Origin: Ahaetulla prasina
Lineage: Eukaryota > Chordata > Lepidosauria > Squamata > Colubridae
Assembly (NCBI RefSeq): GCF_028640845.1
Contig: NC_080540.1
Coordinates: forward strand, 280,379,524 to 280,443,523
DNA length: 64,000 nucleotides
Direction of reading: 5' to 3'
Position 1 is the first letter of the stretch; each line of letters begins with the position of its first letter. The position numbers and the translations under genes are program-made. This document shows positions 42,510 through 54,893 of this stretch, in pieces. The notes beneath the pieces were generated by a model that made no database searches, was not told the DNA's origin, and worked only from the letters and a program-made list of their open reading frames with translations.

Positions 42510-42760
42510 ATGGGTTTCACATATTGTTGCCACTGGTTCGCTGCATGCACATATGCGCCCAGGTTTCTGCATGCTCGCTGCGCTCATGCGCACTTTCCGT
42601 ACATGTGCCCACCCTTCCACGCATGTGCTTTGCCCATATGTGCACCTTCCGCGCATATGCCCGGCCTCGAAAACATGGCTAAATAGGACAGCATTATATC
42701 TGGTGCCACTACCGGTTCGCCCGAACTGAACTGAACCGGCTGAATCTGATGAGAAACATA
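42510..42760. mobile_element. Degraded hAT-type element
   Basis: GGGATGGGTTTCACATATTG at the left and CTACCGGTTCGCCCGAAC at the right, with repeated CATGCGCAC and CATATGTGC boxes between. Confidence 0.5.
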
Positions 42761-43869
42761 AAATAGCCCCACCTTGATTTTCTTTGGTATAAAGCAGGAC
42801 AGAAATTTGAACAGGATTTCAAGATTCTGATAATACAGTCTACAACAATTAAATAGCATTTTTGAACCCTTGCAATATCCCTTTACCTGGCCTATCTCCG
42901 AGGCCTGATAATAGGAAAAGAGTGGTAGACAATTATTAATGGACTCTGCCTGGAGCCAACTAGGGATGAAAGGGGAACAGCTGGGGGAATAAGGTGGGGT
43001 AGCATTAGCATTTCAGTTATGACCTTGCTTCCCCAAAAAGCTTTTGATAAAACCAGTTGCTTAAGCGGATCAGTATTATTTGAAAAAAATCCTTGGCTAA
43101 TATTAGACCGATGGGGACGAATTGTTGCTGGGTAAGCGTCCTCTTTTCTTTTCTGCATGTGTTTATTAAAAGTGCCTCGGGTTAGTATTATGTTTATAAC
43201 AGAGTTGTCAGATAGCAGGGATTTTAAAGTCAGCTTATGAAGCTGAAAACACTAGAGTTGTTCCCAACCTACTTTTAGATTGTAGGTACACTGAGACAGA
43301 CCAGGTATTCACTTGCCAAAAGGCAAACTAGAGACATAGGTCCCTACTGCCTCCTCAAATTTTCCAGAATCCTCTTTGATACTAGATAATCCTCCCCTTC
43401 TCCCACCAAATGGGCATACTTCCAAAGAAAGCAATTATGTGTCATCAAACTCTTGGCAGCCACAAAGATATTCCATTTATTTGTACTCATTTCCTATGTT
43501 CATTTCCATGTTTATAATTATACCTGTTATCTTTTACATGTTTGACAAAATGAATGATCCGTCCCTGACCTAATTTTAATGCTCTCCCAATCCATTGTTA
43601 CTATAACTGACTATCTACCTTGCTGTTGGTCGCCTCTTTCTTTCTATCTCTCCCAGCATTCAGAGAACTGGGCCTTTGCATAAATATCCAAAGTGTGATA
43701 AATTATCTAAAGTATGTTAATTTGAACCCGATCATTTGTGCAAGTGAGAAATCTGGAGTGATTTGTTCAATGATTCATCAGTTGGTTTGCTTGGACTGTC
43801 CATGGTATTCTCTTCTCCAACACCAAAGTTGACAAGCGGTCAGTACTCTGCCTATCAACTTATACTTAG

Positions 43870-44840
43870 AATAGAATAGAAAAACAGAGGGGCCTTGTAG
43901 GTCAAGATTATCGAACTGGATTTCTTCAAGGGCCAGATCAGCGTTGTAGTTTTCCCCTGCGGGCTGGCGGAGGGGGGAGGGGGAGAGACAGGATGGACAC
44001 CACCTGCAGCAGCCTGCTGGCCAAATGGGGCATGTGGGGGCCATGCGAACTTCCCCCATGCCCTGTTTTTGGCCTGGACTGACTCCTGCAGCACCCTGCC
44101 AGCCAAAACAGGGTATGGGGGGTGGAGCTTGCACGACCCCCTCCCCTGGGCCCTGTTTTGGCAGACAGAGTGCTGCAGGAGTCTGTCTAGGTCAAAAATG
44201 GGGTGTGGGAGGGCTGCATGTGCCCCCCCATATCCTGTTTTGGCTCCCAGAGACACAACAGGCCGGTCCTTTGCTATTTCCAGGCCAGCCATGCAGGCCA
44301 TATTTAAGCACGCCGCGGGCCAGCTCTGGCTCCCAGACCTTGAGTTTGACACTCCTGTTGTAGGTCATCTTGTCCAACCCCCTGCTCAAGCAGGAGACCC
44401 TAAACCATTCCTCACAGATGGCTGTCCAGTCTCTTCTTGAAAACTTCCAGTGATGAATCACCCACAACGTCTGAAGGCAAGCTGTTCCATAGGTTGATTG
44501 TTCTCACTGTCAGAACATTTCTCCTTATTTCTAGATTGAATCTTTTCCTTAATCAGTTTCCATCCATTATTCCTTCTTTGGTCTTCAGGTGCTTTGGAAA
44601 ATAGATTGATCCCCTCTTCTCTGTGGCAGCCCCTCAAATATTGGAACACTGCTATCATGTCTCCCCTGGTCCTTCTCTTCACTAGACTATCCATGCCCAA
44701 TTCCTGCAACTGTTCTTCATATGTTTTAGCTTCCAGTCCCCTAATCATCTTGGTTGCTCTTCTCTGCACTCTTTCTAGAATCTCAACATCTTTTTATAGT
44801 GTGTGACCAAAACTGGATGCAGGATTCTAGGTGTTACTAA
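43870..44840 (-). mobile_element. CR1 LINE 3' part, split by a hAT-type element
   Basis: Minus-strand frame MQRRATKMIRGLEAKTYEEQ, RGDMIAVFQYLRGCHREEG, SKAPEDQRRNN; tail CATCTTGTCCAACCCCCTGC. Interrupted near its 3' end by 43903-44357. Confidence 0.88.
43903..44357. mobile_element. hAT-type element inside CR1
   Basis: Ends CAAGATTATCGAACTGG and TTGAGTTTGACACTCCTG; perfect 8-bp duplication TTGTAGGT at 43895-43902 and 44358-44365. Confidence 0.9.
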
Positions 44841-45060
44841 AGCTTAATAGAGTGTCACAGGGAATATTATTGTTTGCACTATTCTGACCTTTGTAGGTCT
44901 AGACACATCACATCCTCTGAATATCCTTTCCATGGCTTTCATGGATACGCTACCAAGTGCAAATCTATAGTGTATTTCTTGAATGCTTATTTTTCTGTTG
45001 ATGATTGATCCCAGGAAACTGCCTACCACTTTGACACCATTATAAATTCTAATCTGAAGA
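44840..45060 (-). mobile_element. RTE/BovB-like LINE fragment
   Basis: Minus frame FLGSIINRKISIQEIHYRFA, LGSVSMKAMERIFRG, and VSRPTKVRIVQTIIFPVTLY. This resembles the conserved C-terminal RT region of BovB-type RTE elements (LGRKAM...TKVR.VK...FPV..Y). Short and isolated. Confidence 0.65.
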
Positions 45061-46575
45061 AAGTACAGGGCTGTATCTTAACTTATGCTCAATAAATGCC
45101 TTTGAGGTCTGAGTAGGATCCATTGCTCTGCTTGTGGTATACTCTTTCTGGATCTGTTTTTACTGAAAGAATTGGGGGACAAACAGGTGGAAAAAGTAGC
45201 CTACACAATTGAGACATAAAGTGCTGGACACCGCGGTATCCCCCTAAATGCTAGCAAGAGTATGTACCTACTATCAGTGCTACTTAAATGCATGGAGAAG
45301 AACTGCTAGAATGTCTCAAGAGCTAAATAATTTTTGATTACCTGTTATAAGAACTAAATAAATATTATTTTCTATTACAGTGATCATCTAGAAGCTGGTA
45401 GCATTTTCCGATGGAAGCTGTTTTCCTTCCATTCTTTAAGGGAAGATCATTCTAATCAAAGGAAATTCACCACTGATTTGGGCAGCATTTTGCTTTTCCT
45501 TTTCCATGTGACTTGGCTTGCTAGCTTGAGTAATCTATTCTGCCGGGACCTACTCCTTAATCATGAGAAGTCTGAATTGTGGATGTTGCTGAAGAGAAGG
45601 CTTAAGTTTTCGTTAGAGTAAAGATAATTTGGCTGTCACACAGCTGGGGTTTAATGCCTGGAGGAAGGAAGGAAGGAAGGAAGGAAGGAAGGAAGGAAGG
45701 AAGGAAGGAAGGAAGGAAGGAAGGAAGGAAGGAAGGAAGGAATTGAGAAAGGCTTGTACCTGAGAACTATTAAAGCTATTACAAAGTAAGCAATGATCCA
45801 ATACTGTAGTTCAATTCAATTGTTCAAGTCCAAAATATACAGCTCCAACTTCCTGATGCAATGAGATGCAATTGGTATTTGAAAGAGAGCAAAATGCTTT
45901 GATTCTGCTTTACATATTCAACAGGTGGTCAGTTTAGTACTTGCAAGCTTTAAACAAGTGTTAGTGCATAGCAAAGAAAAACTGGAGGAGGGCTGCAATA
46001 TAGAAGCAATTAAAAATATACCCAGAACAACATTGGGTTGATTTAAGTTCTCTTGCATGCAGGTATATACACACCACACACTTGGCGCAAATGATCTGGA
46101 ACAGTTTCAAAAATAGCTGGATGGAGGCCATCCATCTGAATCAGAATACAAATAGGTTCCTCACATAAATCATGCAAATAATGATTACTCCCTAGCAAAG
46201 AGTACCTTCTCCAGTAATGGGAATTTAATGTGCATTTCCAGCTACAGGGCCCAGAAGTTCTATAAGGGATTTCAACGGGCAGTACTTGTTGCATGTATGG
46301 ACTTGATCTTTTCAAAGATCAAACTTCCCACAATAAACAAGAAATTTCTAGCCTCAAAAACAAACACACAAGCAAACAAAAAGCACCATATCTTTCTTAG
46401 TTTGCAGCCAGATAGTGTTAACATATCTCCCGAATACACCCACAGTTTCCTCCTGCAGAAATTTTACGTAACCCAGTTTGATTCAGGACCAGAAATTCTA
46501 AGGATTCTTAAGGACAGCAGATGATTATTAGTGCAAATCAGTTTAGACATGAAATACATCCTTAAAAATACACCC
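45060..46575. other. Intergenic DNA between TTC23L and RAI14
   Basis: No gene recognised. A GGAA microsatellite at 45660-45741 is the only obvious structure. Confidence 0.45.
45660..45741. repeat. (GGAA)n microsatellite
   Basis: About twenty perfect GGAA units. Confidence 0.97.
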
Positions 46576-46579
46576 TTAT

Positions 46580-47014
46580 CTACGGGACCGCCTACTGCCA
46601 CCGGTAGCCTCCCATCGACCAGTGCGCTCTCACAGAGAGGGCCTCCTTCGGATACCGTCAGCCAGACAATGTCGGCTGGCGACCTCCAGGGGGAGGGCCT
46701 TCTCTATGGGGCTCCTGCCCTCTGGAATGAGCTACTTCCGGGGCTCCGTCAACTCCCCGACCTCCGGACCTTCCGCCGCGAGCTGAAGATGTTGTTATTT
46801 CGACGTGCAGGACTAGCTTAAATGTAGTTTTAAATTGGGCTTTTAAATTGGGGCTTTTAAATGCGTTTTTTAATTGTATTTAAAAAATTTTAGGCCGTAT
46901 ATTGAATTAGTTTTTCACACTATTTTTTAATCTGTATCATATGTATTGTGGTTTTATTGGCTGTGAACCACCCTGAGTCCTTCGGGAGAAGGGCAGTATA
47001 CAAATTTAATAAAT

Positions 47015-47074
<60 letters not shown>

Positions 47075-47075
47075 A
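46580..47075 (+). mobile_element. Short L2-like 3' element
   Basis: Starts CGGGACCGCCTACTGC. Encodes [20 protein letters not shown] and ends with CCACCCTGAGTCCTTCGGG and a long (AAAT)n tail. Same 5' end as 31308. Confidence 0.87.
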
Positions 47076-47368
47076 ATGTTGACTGCTGAATATACTTCCA
47101 CTGATAAAAGCCTGAGGTAGCTCAGCAGCCAGGCATTTATTTATTTATGTATTTATTTATATTTATTTATTTTGTCAAACTTTGTCAAACAAAGTATTCA
47201 TACCAGCCCCAGATTTTTGTCCCAAAGCCTGAAAAATGTTCCATTTCTATTACCCCAAGAATTACCAAGATTTAAAAAAAAAAAATTAGCTGTGTGTGCA
47301 ATGGTTCTTCCTATTGTTCTATCTAATTGTAGGATGAAGCTTCATTTGAAAAACCAATAGTTTACAAA

Positions 47369-48815
47369 TAGTCCTCGATTTACAACCATTCATTTAGTGA
47401 CCATTCAGTTACAGTGGCACTGAAAAAAGCTACTTATGAACATTTTTCATACTTACCACTGTTGCAGCATCCCCATGATCGCGTAATCAAAATTCAGATG
47501 CTTAACAACTGGTTCCTATTGATGATGATTGCACTATCATGGGGTCATGTGATCACCTTTTGCAACTTTCTGACAAGCAAAGTCACAATACAGAATTGGA
47601 AGGGACCTCAGAGGTCTTCTAGGAAGGAGGAAGGAAACCCTATACTATTTCAGACAAATGGTTATCCAACATCTTCTTAAAAACTTCCGGTGTTGGAGAA
47701 TTCACAACTTCTGGAGTTGTTCCACTGATTAATTGTTCCAACTGACAGGAAATTTCTCCTTAGTTCTAAGTTGCTTCTTTCCTGGATTAGTTTCCACCCA
47801 TTGCTTTGGAGAATAGCTTGACTCCCTCTTCTTTGTGGCAGCCCCTGAGATATTGGAACACTGATATCATGTCTCTCCTAGGCCTTCTTTTCATTAAACT
47901 AGACATACCGAGTTCCTGAAACCCTTCATGTTTTAGCCTCCAGTCCCCTAATCATCTTCATTGCTCTTCTCTGCGCTCTTTCTAGAGTCTCAACATCTTT
48001 TTAACATTGTGGCGACCAAAACTGAATGCAGTATTCCAAGTGTGGCCTTACCAAGGCATTATAAAGTGGTATTAACACTTCACGTGATCTTGATTCTATC
48101 CCTGTTTATGCAGCCTAGAACTGTGTTGGCTTTTTTGGCAGCTGCTGCATACTGCTGGCTCATATTTAAATGGTTGTCCACTAGGACTTCAAGATCCCTC
48201 TCACAGTGTCTACTATTGAGCAAGGTACCACATATACGGTACCTGTGCATTTTGTTTTTCTTGCCTAAATGTAGAACCTTACTTTTTTCACCATTGAATT
48301 TCCTTTTAAAAACCTCGGGATTGAGCACCACAATTTCTGGAGGCAAGCTGATCCACTGATTGTTTTCAATGATAGGAAATTTCTCTTTAAGTTGGATGTC
48401 TCTTTGATAAGCTTCATCCATTGCTTCTTGTCCTGCTTTGGAATTATAACATTTATTAACTTTATGTATTTATTATTTATTTAACTTTAAATTCATTTAA
48501 CTATAACATCTGTCATAGCTAACTTACAGTAGCCCTCTAAAGGAAATCAGGATTATTTACATGTTACCTGCTGAAGAAAAAACAATAATGGCTGACATGG
48601 GTCATCATACATTATCAAGCCATTGATGTGGTGAAATCAATGGGGAAGCCAGATTCACTTGACAATTTTGTGTTACTAACTTAACTATGCAGTGATTCAC
48701 TTAACAACTGTGGCAAGAAGAGTTGTAAAATGGGCCAAAACTCAATAACGGTCTTACTTAGCAACAGAAATTTGGGGTTCAATTGTTATAAATAGAGGAC
48801 TACCTGTATTGCTAA
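47369..48815. mobile_element. 'AGTCCTCGATTTACAACC' MITE split by CR1
   Basis: Left half 47369-47585 (AGTCCTCGATTTACAACC, CATGGGGTCATGTGATCACC). Right half about 48600-48815 (CAATGGGGAAGCCAGATTC, ATAGAGGACTACC). The CR1 fragment at 47588-48440 and a short AT-rich stretch lie between. Confidence 0.72.
47588..48440 (-). mobile_element. CR1 LINE fragment
   Basis: Antisense CR1: plus strand reads TTGGAAGGGACCTCAGAGG, GTTCCACTGATTAATTG, ATGTCTCTCCTAGGCC and TGGCCTTACCAAGGCATT. Reverse frame reads LLNSRHCERDLEVLVDNHLN near 48200. Confidence 0.85.
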
Positions 48816-48897
48816 CGTAGCAACTTTGAAGGATTGAAGCAACGCTAGATTTGGGTATTATAATATAATATGTGGCTTACACAGGACCACATCTTAC

Positions 48898-49240
48898 CTT
48901 AACCTTTTGTCCAGGAACCAGTGTCCTCCTTCCAGGAATCAACCCTGTTATCGGGCACATTCACCTCGGGTTTGAATCTTAGGAAAAGGCACCTAGCCTT
49001 CCATGCTTCAGAAAGCTGGGTGGATCACTTTTGATCAAGCAAAGGCCACACCCCAAGCAGTCCAGTAGCCATGGTCACAAGCGTTGTTCTTACTGCCTTG
49101 GTGACAAGAACTCTCTTCCTGCAGTCCCTCCTTTTCAACCAAATAACTCCTAAAACCAGGACAAAATGCTGCATCTTTATTCTCCTCCTCGCACTAATTA
49201 AGTATGCACAGCCCATCTTCAAGACCCAGGTCTATGTAAT
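48898..49240 (-). other. Possible 5' non-coding exon of TTC23L
   Basis: A non-repetitive block whose minus strand ends GGTTAAG/GTAAGATG, a good splice donor, at 48898. No long frame. The only argument for an exon is this donor plus its position upstream of TTC23L on the same strand. Confidence 0.2.
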
Positions 49241-49341
49241 CCTCTGACGTGGATTAGGCAGAAATTGGGAGGGTGGACATCTGAGTGCCTTAAAAGCTGA
49301 GGACAACTCAAGGTTAGATTATTGCTGGGATTCCAGCCAGA

Positions 49342-49525
49342 GGTGAAATCTAAAATTTTTCCCTACCGGGTCTGTGGGCATGGCAGGGGAAGGATATTGC
49401 AAAATCTCCATTCCCACCCCACTCCTGGGGCCAGCCAGAGGTGGTATTTGCCGGTTCTCCGAACTACTCAAAACTTCCGCTACCAGTTCTCCAGAACCTG
49501 TCAGAACCTGCTGGATTTCACCCGA
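49342..49525. mobile_element. hAT-type MITE variant
   Basis: Left end CAGAGGTGAAATCTAAAATT, CTACCGGGTCTGTGGGC; right end TGCTGGATTTCACCCG. No clean duplication. Confidence 0.65.
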
Positions 49526-49604
49526 ATCCCGCTATCCCATTTCAGCATTCTTCACGTATATAGTAGATTCTGGGAAGGGCAGAACCAAAACATCTGGAGC
49601 AGTA

Positions 49605-49683
49605 TTTCTCAACCTTGGCAACTTGAAGATATGTGGACTTCAACTTCAAGAATACCCCAGCCAGCCAGGTTGAGAAACATTGA
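49605..49683. mobile_element. Palindromic 'TTTCTCAACCTTGGCAACTT' repeat
   Basis: Short inverted element, TATTTCTCAACCTTGGCAAC to AGGTTGAGAAACATTGATC; sibling at 53396-53523. Confidence 0.6.
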
Positions 49684-49749
49684 TCTGGAGGGCACTGGCT
49701 TTAAGAAAAAACATTCTGTCATCTGCACATTGGTTCTTTGCATTCAATA

Positions 49750-51530
49750 GTTGGCTTTTGTACCAAAGTAGTATATGACCCCAATTTCGCCCCCACCCCC
49801 CAATCTCATCCATACGGCAGGCCTAGTGATGTGTTTTTGAAGAATGAAAAACCAAGTTTAAAAGTTCCCCAAACTAGTATGGCTACTGTGAAAAAATTAG
49901 ATCCTTCAAAATTGGAATGATCTGCTGAATGAATATTAGCTGCCAGGTTACTAAAGGCAACTTGTCAAAGTTGACAGAATGAGTTTTGTTGTTCTGCTTC
50001 TACCTTTGCCTTCAGGCAGAAAAGGTCATGTTTCCTTCTTTTGCAATCGATCAATATTACCATTTGGGTCGACAGCGTGTTGAATCTGCCTTGCAGAATA
50101 AATGCTATGCCTCCTGATAGACACCCCGATGCGATTTCTTCTGTTACTATCTTGGCTGGCCTTTAGGCTTCAGGCAGAGAAAGCTGCCCCTCCTGCTTCT
50201 TTATTTTTAGAGCATTTTGCAGCTGTAAGTCATGCTGTACTACAATACAGCATGACAAGTACTATGTAATTACATATACAATACAGTGACAACAGATGAA
50301 TCAGAGTGCGTCTAAGCCAGGCTTTAAAAAAACCCCAGTTAAATGGAGCTTCACCAAGTCTTTAAAAAGACCAAGCCAAAGTTAAGTCAAATTTCACAGA
50401 GAGTAAAGTTTAAACAGACACTATTGCTGATGTACCTGCAATGCCAATGCTGAAAAGTACAGAAACACAAGCTTGGAGTGGTCTTCGGAAATATCACCAG
50501 AGGGAATGGCTTGGTTGTGGCGGCACTAAGGCATCTTTGTGTGCTTAAATTCAGTAGTATTATTTAGGTACCTGCAGCACCTTGGCTGATCATAAAAAGC
50601 TAAGCCAAATTAGACCTGTTTACTACTGGGAAGGAACAATCCCACCAATAAGTTCCTGGTCTCCATAGAATAGATTGTCAGGTTGAAAACACACACACAC
50701 ACACACCCCGCCAAAGATGACAGTGTCAAACCACTTCAATGTTGTTATCCCAAAAAACTACAGTATGTTCTCCTTGAAGACACCAGGTGTTTGGTTTGTC
50801 TCCGAGACTTGAATTTTACCATAGAAATTTCATTGATCCCCATTAGTGTCACATCTGTGAATTACTTGGTTTAGTCCTTTTTAGGAGGGAGTTAATATTC
50901 AAGTAAAACTACAGGTGAAAAAAATATGTGTGTGTGTGTACTTTGTCTGGGAAACTGTATGAATAAATAAAAACCTAAGTCCATTGCAAGGAAATAGGAA
51001 ATCACAATGCTTGATCGATTGTGTTATATATTTATTTTATATTAGCTAAAACTGCAATTCATTCCAATTTAACCCCCGATCTGTTTTAAGTAATTATAAG
51101 CAAAGATGATTTGTAGAATGAGGATGGGAATGCCAAGAAATTGGAGGTCAAGACCTCAGAAAGCCAAGCAGGATTGAATCTAGTTTGCAGTTGGATAGAA
51201 CGGGAATCCCAGTTCCATGATACAGACTGGAAAATTAATTTTAAAAAATAAATAAATTCCAAGAGCATCAATAATAGAACCCTTCTACATGACAGACAAG
51301 AAAACTGCATGGATGTGTTTATGAAATAAACAAACTGACTGAAATAATATTTGATCTTTATCTAATCAAACTAAGCCCTATTTACAGTCACTTGCGTTGC
51401 TAGTATTAATGGAAGTGTGGTTTTATCCCCACTTGTTAGTTCCTTAATTAGGATATTGTTTTCTGCTGGACTGACTCCTTAAGAGTTTCTTGCCTATGCA
51501 CAAGTAGCAACCCCACTCTCGCATGCTGAC
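49750..51530. other. Intergenic DNA, no gene recognised
   Basis: AT-rich. A short (AC)n is at 50688-50705. No recognisable frame, RNA gene or bounded transposon. Confidence 0.45.
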
Positions 51531-51541
51531 ATTACTTAATT

Positions 51542-51908
51542 AAAGGTAAAGGTAAAGGTAAAGGTTCCCCTCGCACATACGTGCTAGTCGTTGCCGACTC
51601 TAGGGGGCGGTGCTCATCTCCGTTTCAAAGCCGAAGAGCCAGCGCATCTCCGTAGTCATGTGGCCAGCATGACTCAATGCCAAAGGCACATGGAACGCTG
51701 TTACCTTCCCACCAAGGTGGTCCCTATTTTTTCTACTTGCATTTTTACGTGCTTTCGAAACTGCTAGGTTGGCAGAACTTGGTAACGGGAGGTTGGCAGA
51801 CAGATAACGGGAGCTCACTCCGTTACACAGCAGCACTAGGGATTCGAACCGCTAAGCTGCCGACCTTTCGATCAACAAGCACAACGTCCTAGCCCCTGAG
51901 CCACCGCG
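51542..51908 (-). mobile_element. Sauria-type SINE (minus), intact
   Basis: Starts with the reversed tail AAAGGTAAAGGTAAAGG and ends with the reversed tRNA-like head CCTGAGCCACCGCG. Perfect 10-bp duplication TTACTTAATT at 51532-51541 and 51909-51918. Confidence 0.94.
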
Positions 51909-51918
51909 TTACTTAATT

Positions 51919-52155
51919 GGGTAATAGCAATAGCACTTAAGACTTATATATCACTTCATAGTGCTTTACAGCCCTCTCTAAGCAGTTTACAAAGTCAGCA
52001 AATTGCCCTCAACCATCTGGGTCCTCATTTTACCAACTTCAACCTAGGATGGAAGACTGAATCAACCTTGAGCTGGTCAGGATCCAACTGCTCCCTCTGT
52101 GGACAGAATTAATCTGCAATACTGCATTCAAACCAATGCGCCACCAGGGCTCCTA
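51919..52155 (-). mobile_element. tRNA-derived SINE with LINE-like tail
   Basis: AGCAATAGCACTTAAGAC, GTGCTTTACAGCCCTCTC, CATCTGGGTCCTCATTTTAC, ending AATGCGCCACCAGGGCTCC; a close relative is at 58345-58580. Confidence 0.85.
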
Positions 52156-53395
52156 AGGAAATGTCTGCAAGAAAACCAAGGATTCCACAGTTCAACTCTG
52201 AGCTACTCTATATTCTCTTCTTTTGGGCCCTAACAGTTGTGTTGGGAGCAGAAACGTAATTGTGGGTTAAGGAGATCAGGGCCTTTGCAGATCCTCCATG
52301 TGTTCCTTGAAGAAACTTCCCCTTGGTTCTTGCGAAGTATATTAATATAACACATTACACAAAAGATCTAGAAATGAAAAACATGGACAAAAAAACCTTT
52401 TTATTTGCTGAATAAGGAAACTTCTGTAAATGTACAAAGGACTATTACTATGCTATAGAATACAATTTCCAATGTGTCCACAAGGATAATCGTAATAAAT
52501 ACATGTAACAAAATAAAAATGTTAGGCAAACCTACAAAACGCTTCCTCAAGTGTTACACCTGGCAGTGTTTGTTAAGAGTTCTCTTGTTTGTTTGTTTTG
52601 CTGGTAAATGCTGCAAAAGTTTCCCACCCCCTTGAAGTACTAAAACAGGTGCTGTGTGAAGAAATATTGTCTCAAGTTAATTATTCAAATACTGAGAGAC
52701 AAAAGAAAGAATGAGAAAGAAAAGATTCAGGAGTTCAAAATTCTGCTCATTGTTAAACAACAACAACAACCACCAGAAAAATAAAAAGTAAACGAGAGAA
52801 CTATGTACTGTAAGTGCCTGGTGAATGTGGTAACCCTGAGACACCGAACTATTACTTGCCACTTATTACAGGCCACTGAGGATCTTTGTAGGGGTGAGGT
52901 TGTTTATAATTAAGTCATTCCATACACCAAAGACAAAAAAAGGTTCTTTGATTTAGGACAAATATACATTGTTTAGATTTGGGGATTTATGTTTAACCCA
53001 TGGAGAGCTGAAGTGATGCATTTATTCATTTTACAAATTCCGTTCAAAAACTTTAATCAGTGCGATATAGTTTTCAAAAAAATGTGGTATCCACTATCAG
53101 TTTCTGAAATATGAGTGCTCATGAAAACACATGTTTACACTAGATGTGTACATTTGTTCAATCAATTTAATTCTGCAAGTTACACCATTTATCAATTGAA
53201 TACTGGGACTCCTATATTTATGTGATATTCTTCCATAAAATGACATCCTTGGCAAGCTCACACTAGTTTGAAATTTGATCTCACTAGTTTGAAACTGATT
53301 CCAGAAACCAATTAACAGTATAAACATGTCCTTAAAATAGAAGATAAAAATGTATCACATATTCCTTCTTGCTATCCCAAAATGATATTCTGATA

Positions 53396-53523
53396 GTGTT
53401 TCTCAACCATGGCAACTTGAAGATGTGTGGACTTCAACTCCCAGAATTCCCCGGCCAGCTTTGCAAATCCTGGGAATTAAAGTCCACACATCTTCAAAAG
53501 TTGCCAGTGCTGAGAAACACTGC
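53396..53523. mobile_element. Palindromic MITE in the RAI14 3' region
   Basis: Arms AGTGTTTCTCAACCATGGC and GCCAGTGCTGAGAAACACTG with a CCAGAATTCC...AATCCTGGG middle. Confidence 0.75.
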
Positions 53524-54208
53524 TTTAATACTACTTGTTATCTTCATTTACGTTGCTATTATCAACCTGGATTTCTATTACTCATTTTTACTAAAATTTA
53601 GCAGCCAAACAATTTTTAGGCACCACTGCAATTTGTAGAATCATCCATATATCATATTCATTTAATGCAACAAACATTTCTGGGAAACAGGTTTTTCTCT
53701 GCTTTAATTGTTACAGCATTTTTGAAAAGAAAACAACAACATATCTAAAATACATGGACAGTTCTATTTCAGCACAAGTTTTTTTAGAGAGAGTGGACTA
53801 CTTCCACCAATTTTATTACGGGCGGGGGAGGGTGTTAAGGGAGAAAACCAAGGAAGCAATTACGTAAATTCTTATTAAAGTCTATTGCAAAAAAATATTA
53901 CATAGCAAACACATTTCATTATAAAGGCTTTTCTAAATTTGAGGGTCAGTAAAAATATATCATAGAGAAGATTTTTATTTTCTTTACAAAAGTGAGGTTT
54001 GGAACTGTGAGATAAGATAACTCACTGTAAACATCATGAATTCAATCAGATCCCTTGCTTGCAATTTGAAATACCCTTTCCCCTCTTCTAAGTTCTATTT
54101 CCAATAGAACTGCAAAATTTTGCATAGATAGTTTGATTTCCTGCCTGATAATGAAACTGAGGTTTTAGCAATTAGCTGTTTCAGAAGTATTTACTTGTTT
54201 TAGTACAG

Positions 54209-54311
54209 GGGTGGGGAACCATGGCCCTTTTATGACTTGTGGACTTCAACTTCCAGAATTCTGGGTATTGCAGTCCACAAGTCATAAAAGGGTTATGGTT
54301 TCCCACCCCTG
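54209..54311. mobile_element. Palindromic hAT-type MITE in the RAI14 3' region
   Basis: Arms CAGGGGTGGGGAACCATGGC and TATGGTTTCCCACCCCTG; flanks share TTTAGTA. Confidence 0.8.
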
Positions 54312-54791
54312 TTTAGTACATGGCTATATTTTATGTTACCTATTTAATACATATGACAAATCTGGTGCTCTCGCAGTCCATAAATTACTTGATAAATAAA
54401 AAGAAAACACTGCAGCTGGCTTTTACTCAACAAGGTGAAGATGTCTTCCTTACGATTAGCTTCTAGGTTATATTGGACATCTGAAGGCCTAAAAATATAA
54501 AGAAGGTAATTTTATCCATTTAAAAATAACCACGAATTGAACAATTAATTTCTGCCTCCAACTTCAAATGGTGCAGCTGCTTATAACCAAAATGGTGAAA
54601 GTTTGCCTCAACTCATCATAATCCAAAGAAAATACACAACCACGTTCTAATACTGAAGGTCAGAGGTTGATCATGCCTGATTTATAGTAAACTGTAATCT
54701 CTGGAGAATTCTGCATTTATGTCCAAGATGCAAAATTAGCACTTTGGAAATCTTTCTAAGGTGAGTTTCAAATTCTGCAGCAGCAGCACCA

Positions 54792-54893
54792 TCAGGGATC
54801 CACAAAAACAGTTTCACCTTTTTTTTGTGATGGGTTTTTACACATTGTTAAAATCTGTTTCAGCACTTTCTGGACATCTTCATCCATCTGGCC
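54792..54893 (-). CDS. RAI14: RAI14 last coding exon
   Basis: Acceptor TTTCTAG. Encodes [20 protein letters not shown], then [13 protein letters not shown] and TGA. Confidence 0.9.
   Translation of the reverse strand, partial: GQMDEDVQKVLKQILTMCKNPSQKKGETVFVDP

Larger units (their letters stand above)
52400..54791 (-). other. RAI14: Candidate RAI14 3' UTR
   Basis: Follows the RAI14 stop on the minus strand. AATAAA occurs at 52405-52400 (minus). Two MITEs (53396-53523, 54209-54311) lie inside. The extent is a guess from the signal position. Confidence 0.4.

Noticed and set aside
43855..44440. Frames of 112-165 codons on both strands
   Set aside because: Inside the hAT-type element 43903-44357 and the CR1 tail.
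45660..45741. Regular array that could look like a CRISPR or satellite
   Set aside because: Simple (GGAA)n microsatellite with no spacers; the genome is vertebrate.
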